The notes beneath the pieces are model-generated. The model worked only from the letters and a program-made list of their open reading frames with translations. It did no database searches and was not told where the DNA came from. From positions 1 through 64,000 of the forward strand of contig JBFWMB010000007.1 in assembly GCA_050251815.1 (NCBI GenBank): a stretch of 64,000 bases of DNA, written 5' to 3'. This DNA is from GWE2-40-63 sp050251815. GTDB taxonomy: Bacteria; Bacteroidota; Bacteroidia; Bacteroidales; SZUA-534. Both the position numbers and the translations under genes were made by a program. This document shows positions 43,650 to 53,215 of this stretch, in pieces; positions within the stretch are counted from its first letter, which is position 1; each line of letters opens with the position of its first letter.

Positions 43650-45104
43650 ATGAAAGAACTTTCTGACATTGCCGTGGTTGGCTTGGCTGTAATGGGTGAG
43701 AACCTGATACTTAACATGGAAAGCAAAGGATTTACCGTTACTGCTTACAACCGATCTACCGATAAAGTAGAGAAATTCATTAAGGGCAGGGCCAAAGATA
43801 AAAATATTCGCGGCGCTTTTTCTGTTGAAGAGTTGGTGGGTACCTTGAGTAAACCGCGCAAGATAATGCTTATGGTAAAAGCCGGAAAACCCGTTGATGA
43901 TTTTATTGAGACCCTGATTCCGCATCTTGAAAAGGGCGATATTATTATTGATGGAGGAAATACCCATTATCCCGATACCAATCGCCGGGTGGCTTATGTT
44001 GAAAGTAAAGGGTTACGCTATATCGGAACTGGTGTTTCCGGTGGCGAAGAAGGTGCTTTAACCGGCCCATCAATTATGCCCGGTGGTTCGCCCAGTGCCT
44101 GGGATGAAGTAAAACCTGTTTTCCAAACCATTGCGGCAAAAATAGATGGCGATGTACCTTGCTGCGACTGGGTGGGAGAGAATGGTGCCGGACATTTTGT
44201 AAAGATGGTTCATAACGGAATTGAATACGGCGACATGCAGTTGATTACGGAAGCCTACCAATTGATGAAAACCCTCCTGGGAATGAATGCCGATGAAATG
44301 CATCAGGTTTTTAAGCAGTGGAACGAAGGTGAACTCAGTAGTTATTTGATTGAAATTACTCGCGATATTCTGGCTTATAAAGACACCGATGGTGAAGCTT
44401 TGGTCGAAAAAATTCTGGATACGGCCGGACAAAAAGGAACCGGAAAATGGACTGCGGTTACTGCTTTGGATCAGGGAATTCCACTTACCTTAATTGGTGA
44501 AGCGGTTTTTGCCCGCTGTTTATCGGCATTAAAAGATGAAAGGGTTGAAGCATCCAAAAAAATTACGGCCACGCAGCCCGCTTTTATCGGCGAGAAAAAA
44601 CAATTTGTTGACGATTTAATGGAAGCTTTGTATGCCTCAAAACTGGTTTCGTACGCACAAGGGTACACGCTAATGAAATCGGCTGCCGATGAATTTGGCT
44701 GGAACCTGAATTACGGAGGCATTGCACTCATGTGGCGTGGCGGTTGTATTATTCGTTCGGCGTTTTTAGGGAAAATAAAAGAGGCTTACGACAACAATCC
44801 CGGTTTGAATAACCTATTGCTCGATCCTTTCTTTAAAAATAAGATTGAACAAGCTGAAAAAGCCTGGCGACGTGTAGTGGCCACGGCAATCAGCAATGGC
44901 GTTCCGGTGCCGGCAATGGCCAGTGCTTTAACCTATTTCGACGGTTACCGCAGCGAACGCTTACCTGCTAATTTATTGCAGGCGCAGCGCGACTATTTTG
45001 GTGCACATACCTACGAGCGGATTGACAAACCCCGGGGCGAGTTTTTCCATACCAACTGGACCGGTCGTGGTGGTGATACCGCATCGACAACTTACAACGT
45101 TTAA
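43650..45104 (+). CDS. gnd: 6-phosphogluconate dehydrogenase, decarboxylating
   Basis: The 484-aa protein has the NADP-binding AVVGLAVMGENL (GxAxMGxN), IIDGGNTHYPDT, GTGVSGGEEGAL and the KMVHNGIEYGDMQL active-site region with catalytic Lys, ending FHTNWTGRGGDT. It converts 6-phosphogluconate to ribulose 5-phosphate and CO2. Placed after the LarA-like enzyme and Gfo/Idh gene, it makes gluconate a plausible inner metabolite of this uronate operon. It is followed 2 bp on by dctP. Confidence 0.97.
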   Translation: MKELSDIAVVGLAVMGENLILNMESKGFTVTAYNRSTDKVEKFIKGRAKDKNIRGAFSVEELVGTLSKPRKIMLMVKAGKPVDDFIETLIPHLEKGDIIIDGGNTHYPDTNRRVAYVESKGLRYIGTGVSGGEEGALTGPSIMPGGSPSAWDEVKPVFQTIAAKIDGDVPCCDWVGENGAGHFVKMVHNGIEYGDMQLITEAYQLMKTLLGMNADEMHQVFKQWNEGELSSYLIEITRDILAYKDTDGEALVEKILDTAGQKGTGKWTAVTALDQGIPLTLIGEAVFARCLSALKDERVEASKKITATQPAFIGEKKQFVDDLMEALYASKLVSYAQGYTLMKSAADEFGWNLNYGGIALMWRGGCIIRSAFLGKIKEAYDNNPGLNNLLLDPFFKNKIEQAEKAWRRVVATAISNGVPVPAMASALTYFDGYRSERLPANLLQAQRDYFGAHTYERIDKPRGEFFHTNWTGRGGDTASTTYNV

Positions 45105-45106
45105 AA

Positions 45107-46084
45107 ATGAGAATCATGAAATATATATCGATTTTGTTTTTTTTCATTCTTCTGGCTTCCTGCCAAAATGTTGAAAAGCAAAAAACCTTAAAACTGGCTC
45201 ATGGTCTCGATCCCCTGCATCCCGTACATAAAGGGATGGTGTTTATGGCCGAAAAGCTTAAGGAAAAGTCGGATGGAAAGTTAACCATGACCATTTATCC
45301 CAGCGGGCAATTGGGATCGGAACAGCAATGTGTGGAACTTTTGCAGATTGGCAGTCTGGCCATAACCAAAGTTTCTGCTGCTGTGCTCGAAAGCTTTACC
45401 GATAATTTTCAGGTTCTGGGCATGCCCTATATTTTTAGGTCGAAGGAACATGCTTTTCATGTGCTGGATGGCCCCATTGGTCAGGAACTGTTGTTATCGA
45501 CAGAGCCTTACAAAATAAGGGGTTTGTGTTTTTATGATGCCGGTGCCCGGAGTTTTTATACCTTGAACAAAACCATTCAAACCCCCGACGATTTAAAGGG
45601 GATGAAGATAAGGGTGATGCAAAGTCAGACCGCCATGAGTTTTGTAAAAGCCATGGGAGGCTCACCTACGCCTATTTCGTGGGGCGAATTATATACTGCG
45701 CTGCAAAGTGGCGTGGTTGATGGTGCTGAAAATAACCCGCCAAGTTTTTATACCTCGCGCCATTACGAAGTTTGCAAGGAGTACAGTATCAATGAACATA
45801 CCATGGTACCTGATGTTGTAATAATTAGTACTGTTGTATGGAACCGTTTATCTGCCCAGGAAAAAAAATGGCTTCAGGAAGCTGCTAACGAATCGGTGAC
45901 CGCCCAGCGTAAGTTTTGGGAAGAATCGGTAAAAGAATCGCTTGAGATTGTCAAAGAAGCCGGTGTAAACGTTACTTATCCCGATAAGGAACCATTTGCC
46001 GAAAAAGTACAGGATCTGCTTGAATCCTACAAAACGAATCCTGAATTGTATGATTTAATAAACCGTATTCGAAAGACGGAATAA
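45107..46084 (+). CDS. TRAP transporter substrate-binding lipoprotein (DctP)
   Basis: The 325-aa product starts at 45107 with a second Met at 45116; the signal ends in a canonical lipobox LASC (Cys19), so it is a lipid-anchored receptor. DctP features are visible: LKLAHGLDPLHPVHKGMVFMAEKL, SQLGSEQQCVELLQIG, DDLKGMKIRVMQS and GVVDGAENNPPSF. It captures the substrate for the DctQM pump; probably uronate, KDG or a related acid, by context. dctQ follows after 10 bp. Confidence 0.92.
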   Translation: MRIMKYISILFFFILLASCQNVEKQKTLKLAHGLDPLHPVHKGMVFMAEKLKEKSDGKLTMTIYPSGQLGSEQQCVELLQIGSLAITKVSAAVLESFTDNFQVLGMPYIFRSKEHAFHVLDGPIGQELLLSTEPYKIRGLCFYDAGARSFYTLNKTIQTPDDLKGMKIRVMQSQTAMSFVKAMGGSPTPISWGELYTALQSGVVDGAENNPPSFYTSRHYEVCKEYSINEHTMVPDVVIISTVVWNRLSAQEKKWLQEAANESVTAQRKFWEESVKESLEIVKEAGVNVTYPDKEPFAEKVQDLLESYKTNPELYDLINRIRKTE

Positions 46085-46094
46085 AGGAATTACT

Positions 46095-46562
46095 ATGAAA
46101 AACAAAGTTGATAGAATACTGGAAGTTACCCTTATCGGACTCATGACTATTTTGGTTGTCGATGTCTTGTGGCAGGTATTTGGACGTTATGTTTTGTCAT
46201 CGCCCAGTTCATTTACCGATGAGCTTGCCGGTTACCTGCTTATATGGGTGGGGGTACTTGGAGCAGCCTATGTTACCGGGCAAAAAGAACACCTGGCCAT
46301 TGATTTGTTAATTCAAAAATCGAAACCGCTTACACAAAAAAGACTCCTGTTTACCATTAATTTGGTGATTGCCTTGTTTGCCATTTTTGTAATGGTGATT
46401 GGTGGCAGCTGGCTTATGTTAACCCGCTTTCAGTTGAATGTTAATTCAGCAGCATTGCACCTTCCTTTGGGTTATGTATACAGTGTGATGCCAATCAGTG
46501 GTTTACTCATGCTTTATTATTCACTGGTTTTTATGATTTCTGATAAACAGGAGGAGATATAA
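46095..46562 (+). CDS. TRAP transporter small membrane subunit (DctQ)
   Basis: The 155-aa protein has four hydrophobic helices (for example TLIGLMTILVVDVLWQVF, ALFAIFVMVIGGSWLMLT) and the DctQ pattern PSSFTDELAGYLLIWVGVLGAAYV. It ends in TAATG: its stop codon shares a base with the dctM start (46562), which indicates translational coupling. Confidence 0.92.
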   Translation: MKNKVDRILEVTLIGLMTILVVDVLWQVFGRYVLSSPSSFTDELAGYLLIWVGVLGAAYVTGQKEHLAIDLLIQKSKPLTQKRLLFTINLVIALFAIFVMVIGGSWLMLTRFQLNVNSAALHLPLGYVYSVMPISGLLMLYYSLVFMISDKQEEI

Positions 46563-48022
46563 TGGACTATACAGGAATTCTTATTTTGGTTTTGAGCTTT
46601 TTGATTTTATTGGTTGTTGGTGTTCCCATTGCCTATAGTATTGGTATTTCGGGAATTCTAACTATGTTGGTAAGTATTGAAACGCTACCGGCTTTAACCA
46701 CTTTCGCACATCGTATGGCCACCGGACTCGATAGTTTTGCCCTGTTGGCCATACCATTTTTTATTCTGGCCGGGAACATTATGAATAGTGGGGGAATAGC
46801 CATGCGACTCATAAATCTGGCCCGGGTTGTTGTGGGCAAATGGCCAGCCGGACTGGCTTTTGTTAATGTGTTTGCCAATATGTTGTTTGGAGCTATTTCG
46901 GGTTCTGCGGCCGCATCGGCATCAGCCATAGGTTCCATTATGGGACCCGAAATGAAACGCGAAGGATATAACGAAAACTTTAGTGCAGCGGTTAATATTT
47001 CGTCGGCCACTACCGGACTTTCCATTCCGCCCAGTAACATATTAATTGTGTATTCGCTGGCCAGTGGCGGGGTTTCCATTACGGCACTTTTCCTTGCGGG
47101 ATATATTCCCGGAATTTTAACCGGCATAGCCATAATGCTTACCGCCATGGGAATTATGGTTTACAAAAACAAAGGTTTTAAAGGAGTGGTAATTTCCCTG
47201 GTAAAATTTGCAGTATTAACATCGCTGCTTATTGCGCTTGCTTTTGGTATGAATAAAGCCGGAAATTATTCCGCCTTGCTTTTAAAATTTATCTGGCTGA
47301 TGCTATTTGGTGCAATTGCCGGATACATTACTTATAGGGCCCGAAGAAGTCCCAAAGGGGCATTAAGAGCATTAAAAATTCTTTGGGATGCCATTCCCAG
47401 TCTGCTACTTTTGGTAATTGTAATTGGTGGCATAGTAGCCGGATTCTTTACAGCCACCGAAGCATCGGCCGTTGCCGTTTTATATGCTTTTGTATTGTCT
47501 TTAATTTACAAGGAAATAAGCGTTAAGGATATGCCACAGATTATTTTGCGGTCGGTTAAAACCACCGCAATTGTATTGCTGTTAGTTGCAGCCTGTATGG
47601 GCTTAAGCTGGATAATGGCTTACGAAAACATCCCGCAAACGGTTAGTGAAGGGCTTTTGGGGGTAAGCGATAATCCTTTGGTAATATTATTGATTATTAA
47701 CCTGATACTTTTATTTGTTGGGGTTTTTATGGATATGACTCCGGCTGTTTTGATATTTACTCCCATATTCTTACCCATTGTAACCGGTTTGGGAATCGAC
47801 CCGGTGCATTTTGGAATTTTCATGGTTCTTAACCTGAGTGTGGGTTTATGTACACCACCGGTGGGTTCGGTGCTTTTTATCGGTTGCAGTGTAGCAAACG
47901 TTAAAATCGATAGGGTTATAAAACCCTTGTTGCCCATGTTTTTGGCCATGATAGTAGTTTTATTGCTGGTAACTTACATTCCTCAATTGAGTTTGTGGTT
48001 GCCGCAATTTTTTGGATTTTAA
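46562..48022 (+). CDS. TRAP transporter large membrane subunit (DctM)
   Basis: The 486-aa protein is strongly hydrophobic with at least 12 helices and the DctM motifs GVPIAYSIGISG, SGSAAASASAIGSIMGPEM, PPSNILIVYSLASGG and TPPVGSVLFIGC. It is about 60 residues longer than most DctM, with an extra membrane segment around residues 215-250. It drives sodium-linked uptake of the DctP-bound acid. Confidence 0.93.
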   Translation: MDYTGILILVLSFLILLVVGVPIAYSIGISGILTMLVSIETLPALTTFAHRMATGLDSFALLAIPFFILAGNIMNSGGIAMRLINLARVVVGKWPAGLAFVNVFANMLFGAISGSAAASASAIGSIMGPEMKREGYNENFSAAVNISSATTGLSIPPSNILIVYSLASGGVSITALFLAGYIPGILTGIAIMLTAMGIMVYKNKGFKGVVISLVKFAVLTSLLIALAFGMNKAGNYSALLLKFIWLMLFGAIAGYITYRARRSPKGALRALKILWDAIPSLLLLVIVIGGIVAGFFTATEASAVAVLYAFVLSLIYKEISVKDMPQIILRSVKTTAIVLLLVAACMGLSWIMAYENIPQTVSEGLLGVSDNPLVILLIINLILLFVGVFMDMTPAVLIFTPIFLPIVTGLGIDPVHFGIFMVLNLSVGLCTPPVGSVLFIGCSVANVKIDRVIKPLLPMFLAMIVVLLLVTYIPQLSLWLPQFFGF

Positions 48023-48055
48023 TTGAAATGTTTAACGAATTAAAATTTTAAAGTT

Positions 48056-48901
48056 ATGACAACAATAAATTACGATCGTCGCAGGGCGTGCCATCCTGAT
48101 GATGTGAAACACTACGATACCGCAAGGTTACGTAAAGAATTTTTGGTACAGCATCTTTTTGTTAAAGATGAAATCAATTTAAGTTATTCTCAGTACGAAC
48201 GATACATTTTGGGCGGCGCTTTCCCGGTTGATAAGACCTTAAGTCTTGATCCCATTGATGCTATAAAAGCCGATTATTTTTGCCAGCGGCGCGAAGTGGG
48301 CGCGATTAATATTGGTGGTGAAGGAGTAGTTACTGTCGATGGAAAAGCTTATCCGGTAAAGAAAAAAGAAGCCATGTATATTGGTCGTGGAAGTAAATCG
48401 GTAACTTTTGCCAGTAAGGATAAAAACAATCCGGCAAAATTCTACCTGAGTTCAACTCCGGCTCATAAAGAATACCCGACAGTATTGGTCAATAAAGATA
48501 AAGCCAATGTGCTGAATCTGGGCTCGCTCGATACCAGTAACGAACGTACCATTTACCAGTTAATTGTTCCCGGAATTGTTGATAGTTGCCAATTGGTGAT
48601 GGGACTTACCGAATTACACAAAGGAAGCGTTTGGAATACTATGCCACCGCACTCACACGATCGCCGGATGGAAGCTTATTTTTATTTTGAAGTTCCCAAC
48701 GACCAGGTTATTCTACACCTGATGGGCGAACCCCAGGAAACCCGTCATTTGTTTATTAAGAACGAAGAAGCTGTTTTTTCTCCCGAATGGGGAATTCATT
48801 CAGCAGCCGGAACAGCCAGCTATTCTTTTATTTGGGGAATGGGAGGTGAGAATTTGGATTATACCGATATGGATCATTTAAAACCTTACGATTTAAGATA
48901 G
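48056..48901 (+). CDS. kduI: 5-dehydro-4-deoxy-D-glucuronate isomerase
   Basis: The 281-aa protein is the usual KduI length. It has the cupin/metal motif MPPHSHDRRMEAYFYFE (two His and an acid), EWGIHSAAG, and the FAGVE-like loop of the family. KduI converts the unsaturated lyase product (5-keto-4-deoxyuronate) to 2,5-diketo-3-deoxygluconate. It precedes KduD, the next enzyme. Confidence 0.95.
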   Translation: MTTINYDRRRACHPDDVKHYDTARLRKEFLVQHLFVKDEINLSYSQYERYILGGAFPVDKTLSLDPIDAIKADYFCQRREVGAINIGGEGVVTVDGKAYPVKKKEAMYIGRGSKSVTFASKDKNNPAKFYLSSTPAHKEYPTVLVNKDKANVLNLGSLDTSNERTIYQLIVPGIVDSCQLVMGLTELHKGSVWNTMPPHSHDRRMEAYFYFEVPNDQVILHLMGEPQETRHLFIKNEEAVFSPEWGIHSAAGTASYSFIWGMGGENLDYTDMDHLKPYDLR

Positions 48902-49029
48902 AACTAAAAGACATTGGATGGAAGATACTGCTTAAATAATCAAGTATAGGTTTAAAACCTGATATCTTTTGTCTAATGTCTTTAATCTAAATTCTAACAT
49001 CTAACATCTAACATCTAATCTCTAACCTA
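48902..49029. repeat. Gap with TCTAACA word repeats
   Basis: The last 70 bases before the KduD start are TCTAAT/TCTAACA words (TAACATCTAACATCTAACATC), a low-complexity run of the same kind as 53216-53310. No gene or terminator was found. Confidence 0.65.
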
Positions 49030-49833
49030 ATGATAAATAACTTATTCGACCTGACAGGAAAAGTTGCCCTGATTACCGGTGGAACCCACGGAATTGGGAT
49101 GGCTATCGGGATGGTATTGGGAAAAGCCGGAGCTACGGTTTGTGTCAATGGCCGTTCCGACGAAAAGCTGCAAAAAGCCAAACAGGAATTTCAGCAACAG
49201 GGCCTTACCATTCGAACCTTTAAGTTCGATGTAACCAACGAAACGGAAGTCGATAAAGGCATCAGCGAACTGGAGCAACAGCTTGGACCGGTTGATATTC
49301 TGGTAAACAATGCTGGCATTATTAAGCGCATACCTATTTTGGATATGCCGGTTGCCGATTTCAAACAGGTAATTGATATCGATTTGGTTGCACCTTTTAT
49401 TGTTTCAAAACGGGTTGTTCCCGGAATGATAAAAAAACGCTCCGGAAAAATAATCAATCTTTGTTCCATGATGAGTGAGTATGGACGTAATTCTGTTTCG
49501 GCTTATGCTTCGGCCAAAGGCGGATTAAAACTGTTAACCGCCAACATGACCTGCGAGTGGGCAAAATATAACATTCAGATAAATGGCATTGGGCCGGGTT
49601 ACATTGCTACCGAGCAAACCGCACCCATCCGCGAAGGAAATCATCCGTTTAACGATTTGGTAATGACCCGTACACCGGCCGGACGCTGGGGTGAGCCCGA
49701 AGATGTGGGCAATGCTGCACTTTTTTTGGCATCAAAAGCTGCCGATTTTGTAAATGGCCATGTGCTTTATGTTGATGGGGGCATTTTAGCCAACTTTGGC
49801 TATGTAAAAGGCGAAAATGATATCAATGAGTAA
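49030..49833 (+). CDS. kduD: KduD-type/gluconate 5-dehydrogenase-type SDR
   Basis: The 267-aa protein is an SDR with TGGTHGIG (about 18-25), NNAG and catalytic Tyr-x-x-x-Lys (SAYASAKGG). It resembles both KduD and the Bacteroidota proteins annotated as gluconate 5-dehydrogenase, with NLCSMMSEYGR and GPGYIATEQT. Behind kduI, the likely reaction is 2,5-diketo-3-deoxygluconate to KDG. The symbol follows context. Confidence 0.85.
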   Translation: MINNLFDLTGKVALITGGTHGIGMAIGMVLGKAGATVCVNGRSDEKLQKAKQEFQQQGLTIRTFKFDVTNETEVDKGISELEQQLGPVDILVNNAGIIKRIPILDMPVADFKQVIDIDLVAPFIVSKRVVPGMIKKRSGKIINLCSMMSEYGRNSVSAYASAKGGLKLLTANMTCEWAKYNIQINGIGPGYIATEQTAPIREGNHPFNDLVMTRTPAGRWGEPEDVGNAALFLASKAADFVNGHVLYVDGGILANFGYVKGENDINE

Positions 49834-49864
49834 TTGGCAAGAAAGAATGAGTAATTGAAAAACT

Positions 49865-51262
49865 ATGAAAAATTTTTTAGATGATAATTTTATTCTACAG
49901 ACTGAAACTGCAGAATACCTGTATCATGAGCATGCTAAAGTCATGCCCATTATCGATTACCACAGCCATTTAATTCCGCAGCAAATTGCCGAAAACAAAC
50001 AGTTCGAAAACCTGACTCAACCCTGGTTATATGGCGACCATTATAAATGGCGGGCCATGCGCACCAATGGGGTCGATGAGCGTTTTTGTACCGGCGAAGC
50101 TTCCGATTATGAGAAGTTTGAAAAATGGGCCGAAACCGTACCGCATACCTTGCGAAATCCTTTGTACCATTGGACCCATTTGGAACTGAAAGGTTATTTT
50201 GGAATAACCGATTTATTGAATCCGCAAACAGCAAAAGCTATTTACGATAAAGCTTCAGCCATGCTTCAAACCAATGATTACAGGGTTCATGGCTTGTTAA
50301 AAAAGATGCATGTGGAATTGGTTTGTACTACCGACGACCCAACCGATTTGCTCGAATTTCATGCACAACACGCAGGTTCTGACAGTGTAAAGATGTTGCC
50401 TACCTGGCGTCCCGACAAAGCCATGGCGGTTGAAGATGTTGAGGCATTCAATCAATACCTTGATAAATTGGGGGCAGTTTCAGGAATTGAAATCAACAGC
50501 TTTTCAAAGTTGTTGGAAGCTTTGCGTTTACGTCATGATTATTTTGCTAAGATGGGATGTAAGCTTTCTGATCATGGATTGGAAGAGTTTTATGCAGCCG
50601 ATTACCTGCAAACCGAAATCGATGCCTTGTTTTCAAAAATCCGTGGAGGCAAAAATCTGAATGGCGATGAAAAATTGAAATTTAAATCGGCCATGTTGTA
50701 TGAATTAGCCCTTATGGATCACGAAAGAGGCTGGACCCAGCAATTTCATATTGGCGCTTTACGGAATAACAATCAACGACTATTGAATAAATTAGGTCCC
50801 GATACCGGCTTCGATTCCATTGGTGATTGGAACCAGGCGCAAAACATGTCGAAATTTCTAAATCGTCTGGATGCTACCGATCAATTGGCAAAAACCATTA
50901 TCTACAACCTGAATCCGGCCGATAACGAAGTGGTGGGAACCATGATAGGTAATTTTCAGGATGGGTCGGTTCCCGGAAAAATTCAATTTGGTTCAGGCTG
51001 GTGGTTTCTCGATCAAAAAGACGGTATGGAAAAACAACTAAACGCCTTATCGAATCTAGGGTTATTAAGTCGTTTTGTGGGCATGTTAACCGACTCGCGC
51101 AGCTTTTTATCGTTCCCGCGCCACGAATATTTCCGACGCATCCTGTGCAATGTGCTGGGCAACGACGTTGAAAATGGATTGTTGCCAAACGACCGCAGAC
51201 TTTTGGGGCAGATGGTTGAAAATATCAGTTACTATAATGCAAAAAACTTTTTTAAATTTTAA
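49865..51262 (+). CDS. uxaC: Glucuronate (uronate) isomerase
   Basis: The 465-aa protein starts IIDYHSHLIPQQIAENKQF, with the His-x-His metal motif of the amidohydrolase-fold UxaC family, and carries GWTQQFHIGALRNNNQR and LTDSRSFLSFPRHEYFRRI. It turns D-galacturonate to D-tagaturonate and D-glucuronate to D-fructuronate. It is in the operon beside the UxaE candidate. Confidence 0.96.
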   Translation: MKNFLDDNFILQTETAEYLYHEHAKVMPIIDYHSHLIPQQIAENKQFENLTQPWLYGDHYKWRAMRTNGVDERFCTGEASDYEKFEKWAETVPHTLRNPLYHWTHLELKGYFGITDLLNPQTAKAIYDKASAMLQTNDYRVHGLLKKMHVELVCTTDDPTDLLEFHAQHAGSDSVKMLPTWRPDKAMAVEDVEAFNQYLDKLGAVSGIEINSFSKLLEALRLRHDYFAKMGCKLSDHGLEEFYAADYLQTEIDALFSKIRGGKNLNGDEKLKFKSAMLYELALMDHERGWTQQFHIGALRNNNQRLLNKLGPDTGFDSIGDWNQAQNMSKFLNRLDATDQLAKTIIYNLNPADNEVVGTMIGNFQDGSVPGKIQFGSGWWFLDQKDGMEKQLNALSNLGLLSRFVGMLTDSRSFLSFPRHEYFRRILCNVLGNDVENGLLPNDRRLLGQMVENISYYNAKNFFKF

Positions 51263-51353
51263 ATTATCAGGTAGTTAACCGCTTGCAAAAAAAGATGAGG
51301 AGTCAGGTTTGCGGCGATGGGAAACTTTAAACGTGCTATAAATAACTAAGCCT

Positions 51354-52454
51354 ATGACAACACTAAAAATAAAATCATCAGATGCATGCACCTACGATTG
51401 TATATCGTTGGGTGAAGTGATGTTGCGTTTGGATCCAGGCGAAGGTAGAATTCGAACGGCCCGTCACTTTCAGGCCTGGGAAGGCGGAGGCGAATACAAT
51501 GTTTCCCGGGGATTGCGTCGTTGTTTTAATAAAAAAACAGCCATTGTTACTGCATTGGCCGACAATGAGGTGGGTGCATTAATCGAGGATTTTATGCTTC
51601 AGGGCGGACTCGATACGCAGTTTGTGAAATGGGTTTCGTACGACGGTTGCGGACGAACAGTTCGAAACGGGTTGAATTTTACGGAACGGGGTTTTGGAAT
51701 TAGGGGAGCCAAAGGCGTTTCCGATAGGGGGAATACAGCTGCCTCTCAACTTAAGCCCGGTGACATCGATTGGGAATATATTTTTGGGACTTTGGGTGTT
51801 CGTTGGTTCCATACCGGGGGTATTTTTGCGGCCTTGTCTGAATCTACTGCCGAAGTTGTGATTGAAGCAGTAAAAGTAGCTAAGAAATATGGTACCATTG
51901 TTTCTTACGATTTGAATTACCGCCCATCGCTTTGGAAAGCCATTGGTGGTGAGGCTAAAGCCCAGGAAGTGAATCGCGAAATTGCCAACTATGTAGATGT
52001 AATGATTGGCAACGAAGAAGATTTTACCGCTTGTTTGGGATTGAAAGTAGAGGGAAACGACAAAAACCTTAAAGCGCTGGATATAGAAGGTTATAAAGGC
52101 ATGATAAAATCAGCCGTAAAAGCATTTCCAAATTTTAATGTAATAGCCACAACATTACGTACGGTAAAATCGGCTACCATAAATTCCTGGGGAGCCATTT
52201 GTTATGCCGATGGTAGAATTTATGAAGCTACACACCGTGAAGATCTGGAAATTTTAGATCGCGTGGGTGGTGGTGATAGTTTTGCTTCGGGTTTAATTTA
52301 TGGTTTTTTGGAATTTAATAATGCGGCAAAAGCAGTGGAGTATGGTGCTGCTCACGGAGCCTTAGCCATGACAACACCCGGCGATACAACCATGGCCACA
52401 CTGGCAGAAGTTGAAAAGCTGGTTGGTGGTGGAAGCGCCAGGGTAGAGAGGTAA
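51354..52454 (+). CDS. kdgK: 2-keto-3-deoxygluconate kinase (PfkB family)
   Basis: The 366-aa protein has PfkB-type features: GGGEYNVSRGLRRCF near the N-terminus, VIATTLRTVKSATINSWG and the catalytic DRVGGGDSFASGLIYG. It phosphorylates KDG to KDPG. The KDPG aldolase follows after 36 bp (from the chosen start 79 bp). It is a paralogue of the kinase at 39894-40967. Confidence 0.88.
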   Translation: MTTLKIKSSDACTYDCISLGEVMLRLDPGEGRIRTARHFQAWEGGGEYNVSRGLRRCFNKKTAIVTALADNEVGALIEDFMLQGGLDTQFVKWVSYDGCGRTVRNGLNFTERGFGIRGAKGVSDRGNTAASQLKPGDIDWEYIFGTLGVRWFHTGGIFAALSESTAEVVIEAVKVAKKYGTIVSYDLNYRPSLWKAIGGEAKAQEVNREIANYVDVMIGNEEDFTACLGLKVEGNDKNLKALDIEGYKGMIKSAVKAFPNFNVIATTLRTVKSATINSWGAICYADGRIYEATHREDLEILDRVGGGDSFASGLIYGFLEFNNAAKAVEYGAAHGALAMTTPGDTTMATLAEVEKLVGGGSARVER

Positions 52455-52532
52455 TAATTTTTGATTGCCTATTTTCTACTTACTTTTTGATTGGCAATAG
52501 GCAATAATCAATCATCAATAAAAAAAATTGAA
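52455..52532. repeat. Gap with GGCAATAATCAATC words
   Basis: Word-type low-complexity DNA (ATTGGCAATAGGCAATAATC and AATCATCAATAAA); part of the upstream open frame translates this as MAIGNNQSSIKK, which is probably not protein. Confidence 0.55.
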
Positions 52533-53207
52533 ATGGCACGTTTTAAAAGATTGCAAGTATTAAACACCTTTACCGAAACCGGTATTGTGCCTTTGTTTTA
52601 CCACCGCGATGCCGAAGTGTTAAAAAATGTGATTAAAGCCTGTTATACTGGTGGTGCAAGGGTTTTTGAATTTACTAACCGGGGCGATTTTGCCCACGAA
52701 GTATTTGCTGAGATAAACAAATGGTGTGCAAGTGAATGCCCCGAAATGATTATGGGTGTGGGTTCGGTGGTTGATGCCGGAACAGCATCGCTTTACATTC
52801 AATTAGGTGCAAATTTTATTGTTTCACCTAGTCTGAATCCCGATATGGCCAAAGTTTGCAACCGACGCAAAATTGCCTGGATGCCTGGTTGTGGAACCCT
52901 GTCGGAAATAAACCTGGCCGAAGAACTGGGTTGTGAGATTGTAAAGATTTTCCCCGGAAAAGAAGTCGGCGGACCATCGTTTGTAAAAGCCATAACAGCT
53001 CCCTGTCCCTGGACCAGTATTATGCCAAGTGGTGGCGTGTCGCCCGACCGCGAAAACCTAAAAGCATGGTTTGATGCCGGAGTTACATGTGTTGGTTTAG
53101 GCTCACAATTGACCCCGAAAGAAGTGATTGAAAAGGGCGATTTTTCTTTTATTGAAAATAAAGTGAGTGAAGCCCTTGCTATTGTTAAGCAACTAAAAGC
53201 TAACTAA
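52533..53207 (+). CDS. eda: KDPG aldolase
   Basis: The start is placed at 52533 because the upstream 42 bases are low-complexity. The 224-aa protein begins ARFKRLQVLNTFTETGIVPLFY and has the KDPG/KHG aldolase features GGARVFEFTNRGDFA, MGVGSVVDAGTASLYIQLGANFIVSP and the Schiff-base Lys in EIVKIFPGKEVGGPSFVKA. It splits KDPG to pyruvate and glyceraldehyde 3-phosphate. Confidence 0.93.
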   Translation: MARFKRLQVLNTFTETGIVPLFYHRDAEVLKNVIKACYTGGARVFEFTNRGDFAHEVFAEINKWCASECPEMIMGVGSVVDAGTASLYIQLGANFIVSPSLNPDMAKVCNRRKIAWMPGCGTLSEINLAEELGCEIVKIFPGKEVGGPSFVKAITAPCPWTSIMPSGGVSPDRENLKAWFDAGVTCVGLGSQLTPKEVIEKGDFSFIENKVSEALAIVKQLKAN

Positions 53208-53215
53208 TTGTAATT

